Below the pieces are notes generated by a model. That model searched no databases and was not told where the DNA came from. It saw only the letters and a program-made list of their open reading frames with translations. The translations under genes were made by a program, and so were the position numbers. From Thermocaproicibacter sp036844765 (GTDB taxonomy: Bacteria > Bacillota > Clostridia > Oscillospirales > Acutalibacteraceae), in contig DAIUFE010000005.1 in NCBI GenBank assembly GCA_036844765.1, positions 9,092 through 73,091 on the forward strand: 64,000 bases of DNA, in the 5' to 3' direction. Numbering within the stretch: the first letter of the stretch is position 1; every line of letters begins with the position of its first letter. This document shows, in pieces, positions 62,288 through 64,000 of this stretch.

Positions 62288-63835
62288 ATGCTGCAGATCA
62301 AACATCTGACCGTCACGCACCGCAAGGACGGCCGCGTTCTTTTGAAGGATTTTTCATTCACGCTGAACCCGGGGGACCGGGCCGTGCTGATCGGCGAGGA
62401 GGGGGACGGCAAGTCCACCCTGCTCAAGCTGATCTACGACGAATCGCTGGTGGCGGGGTACGCCGAATACACCGGGGAGATTGTGAAATCCGGGCTGCGG
62501 TTCGGGTATCTGGCGCAGGAGCTGGCGGGGCCGGCACAGGAGGGGAGCGTGTACGAGTTCTTCTGCGCGCTGCCGTCCTTCTCCGACCGGACGCCGGCGG
62601 AGCTTTCCGGCTGCGCGCGGCGGCTCGGCCTTCCGGCGGACCTGTTCTGGTCCGACCGGCGTGTGGGAACGCTCTCGGGCGGCGAGAAAGTGAAGCTGCA
62701 GCTCGCGGCGATCCTGACGGAGCGCCCCGACGCGCTGCTGCTGGACGAGCCGTCGAACGACCTCGACCTCGAGACGCTCGGGTGGCTCGAGACCTTCCTG
62801 AACACCTGCGGGCTGCCCGCGCTCTACGTCTCCCACGACGAGACGCTGATCGAGCGCACCGCCAACGCCGTGATCCACCTGGAGCAGGTGCGGCGCAAGA
62901 CGCTGCCGCGCTGGACCGTCGCCCGGATGCCCTACCGGCAATACGTGGAGAAGCGGCTGACGGATTTCGCGCATCAGGAGCAGGTGGCGCGCGAAGAGCG
63001 GAGCGAATACGAGAAGCAGCAGGAGAAATTCCGCCGCATCCGCTCGAAGGTCGAGCGCGCGCAGGCCACGATCTCCCGCGGCGACCCGCACGGCGGCCGC
63101 CTGCTGAAAAAGAAGATGAAGGCGGTGCAGTCCATGGGCCGCCGCCTGGAGCGCGAACACGCGGAGGGCCCGCAGCTCCCGGACACGGAGGACGCGATCC
63201 TGGTCCGGTTCGGGGAGGGCGTTTCCATCCCGAACGGGAAAACCGTGCTGGACCTGAGCCTGGACGAGCTGAAAGCCGGGCCGCGCGTGCTGGCGCGGGG
63301 GATCCGCCTGCACGTGGAAGGGCCGGAAAAGCTCTGCATCGTCGGCAGAAACGGCGCGGGCAAGACCACGCTCCTGCGGCGGATCGCGCGGGATCTGCTG
63401 GCCCGAAGCGACCTGCGGGCCGCCTACATGCCGCAGAACTACGAAGAACTGCTGGGCGGCGGCGAGACCCCGGTGGAGTTCCTCTGCGCCTCCGGCGACA
63501 AGGAGGAGCGGACCCGGGTGCGGACCTTCCTCGGCGGCATGAAATACACCGCGGACGAGATGGAGCACGGCGTCTCGGAGCTTTCCGGCGGGCAGAAGGC
63601 CAAGCTGCTGTTCCTCAAAATGATCTTCGGGGGCTGCAACGTGCTGGTGCTCGACGAGCCGACGCGGAACTTCTCCCCGCTCTCGAACCCCGTGATCCGG
63701 AGCGTGCTGCGGTCGTTCGGCGGCGCGATCGTCAGCGTCTCGCACGACCGGAAATATATCTCGGAGGTCTGCGGCCGGGTCCTGCGGCTGACCGAGCGCG
63801 GCCTGGAGCCGGCCGACGATCTTACCGGCGCGTAG
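62288..63835 (+). CDS. ABC-F family ATPase (ribosome-protection type)
   Basis: 515 residues: two ATP-binding domains in one chain with no membrane segment. First domain: Walker A GEEGDGKST, signature TLSGGEKVKL, Walker B LLLDEPSNDLD. Second domain: Walker A GRNGAGKTT, signature ELSGGQKAKL, but DEPTRNFSPLSNP in place of DEPTNHLD. A charged interdomain linker (about 205-290, with basic residues) is the part that would reach the ribosomal exit site. ABC-F proteins of this kind protect ribosomes from macrolides, lincosamides or pleuromutilins, or adjust translation. The antibiotic cannot be deduced. GGGGGA lies 6 bases before the ATG. Confidence 0.87.
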   Translation: MLQIKHLTVTHRKDGRVLLKDFSFTLNPGDRAVLIGEEGDGKSTLLKLIYDESLVAGYAEYTGEIVKSGLRFGYLAQELAGPAQEGSVYEFFCALPSFSDRTPAELSGCARRLGLPADLFWSDRRVGTLSGGEKVKLQLAAILTERPDALLLDEPSNDLDLETLGWLETFLNTCGLPALYVSHDETLIERTANAVIHLEQVRRKTLPRWTVARMPYRQYVEKRLTDFAHQEQVAREERSEYEKQQEKFRRIRSKVERAQATISRGDPHGGRLLKKKMKAVQSMGRRLEREHAEGPQLPDTEDAILVRFGEGVSIPNGKTVLDLSLDELKAGPRVLARGIRLHVEGPEKLCIVGRNGAGKTTLLRRIARDLLARSDLRAAYMPQNYEELLGGGETPVEFLCASGDKEERTRVRTFLGGMKYTADEMEHGVSELSGGQKAKLLFLKMIFGGCNVLVLDEPTRNFSPLSNPVIRSVLRSFGGAIVSVSHDRKYISEVCGRVLRLTERGLEPADDLTGA

Positions 63836-63843
63836 AGGCGGAA

Positions 63844-64000
63844 AAGGGGCTGTTGCAAAACGGCCCCGCTGAAAGATAACGCACAAAAATGCGCCTTGAT
63901 TTGGCCCTTAAAAGCCATTTCAAAGCGCATTTTCTATTTATTATCGGACTGCTTTTGTTGTGCAATTTGCTATTGCAAATTCGTTTTGCAACAGCCCCTT
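63844..64000. mobile_element. MITE-like element with 18-bp terminal inverted repeats
   Basis: AAGGGGCTGTTGCAAAAC at 63844-63861 is the exact reverse complement of 63983-64000. The interior is AT-rich and contains an imperfect hairpin (AAAATGCGCCTTGA/TCAAAGCGCATTTT). It begins soon after the ABC-F stop. The right end coincides with the window edge, so flanking duplications cannot be seen, and no coding sequence is present. Confidence 0.72.

Noticed and set aside
62101..63879. A 592-codon alternative frame overlapping the ABC-F gene
   Set aside because: It is a shifted frame of the same region with Arg/Gly/Ala-rich translation; the in-frame ABC-F protein has all nucleotide-binding motifs.

Overview
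The window looks like chromosome of a GC-rich, Gram-positive anaerobe of the class Clostridia (Oscillospirales-like). Evidence: genes of Bacillota type (RicT/YaaT, DarA/YaaQ, LytR-CpsA-Psr, LplB/YtcP-type sugar permeases, VanG-type ligase, type III glutamine synthetase), purine-rich Shine-Dalgarno sites, several TTG/GTG starts, sigmaA-type promoters with 16-17 bp spacers, and a CCA-encoding tRNA. No phage, plasmid, transposase or CRISPR genes were seen. A run of Ns at 233-268 is an assembly gap inside ricT.

Layout. 1-4.3 kb (minus): lytR-type gene, Orn/Lys/Arg decarboxylase, darA, holB and ricT, a tightly packed housekeeping cluster whose first gene has a ~0.5 kb leader made of five tandem hairpin repeats. 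4.9-10.7 kb: nitrogen assimilation, a glutamate synthase split over three genes (minus) divergent from type III glutamine synthetase (plus), whose leader starts with a terminator-like hairpin. 10.8-19.2 kb: a glycan locus with a DUF4038 hydrolase, a cytoplasmic beta-propeller-like protein, a GH16 enzyme and an LplB/YtcP/lipoprotein ABC importer. 19.3-24.9 kb: a vanG-like cluster (vanR, vanS, vanW, vanG and a serine racemase fused to a hexapeptide acyltransferase) that lacks vanXY. 25-26.6 kb: a DUF4091 protein. 26.7-46.3 kb: peptide and amino-acid scavenging, with two complete Opp/Dpp importers, an isoaspartyl dipeptidase, an M42 aminopeptidase, a PepV-like dipeptidase, two RpiR-family regulators, a metallo-beta-lactamase-fold protein, tRNA-Val and one pseudogene. 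47-60.6 kb (minus): an operon of a sugar ABC importer and five cytoplasmic glycosidases/phosphorylase (GH130, GH29, GH20, GH38, GH3) that fits import and breakdown of N-glycan-like oligosaccharides, with a divergent LacI-type regulator. 62.1-63.8 kb: an ABC-F ribosome-protection-type ATPase behind an attenuator leader.

Cross-cutting features. A family of ~100 bp TA-flanked palindromic elements (MITE-like) occurs at least four times with clear ends (17358, 26627, 35441, 38258), plus a decayed copy near 42550. One copy interrupts a gene whose frame is restored exactly by removing the element plus one TA. Another supplies the last codons and stop of iadA. An unrelated inverted-repeat element closes the window at 63844-64000.

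The observations most worth following up are the acyltransferase-serine racemase fusion in a van cluster without VanXY, the attenuator leaders of the ABC-F gene and of glnN, and the mobile palindromic repeats.
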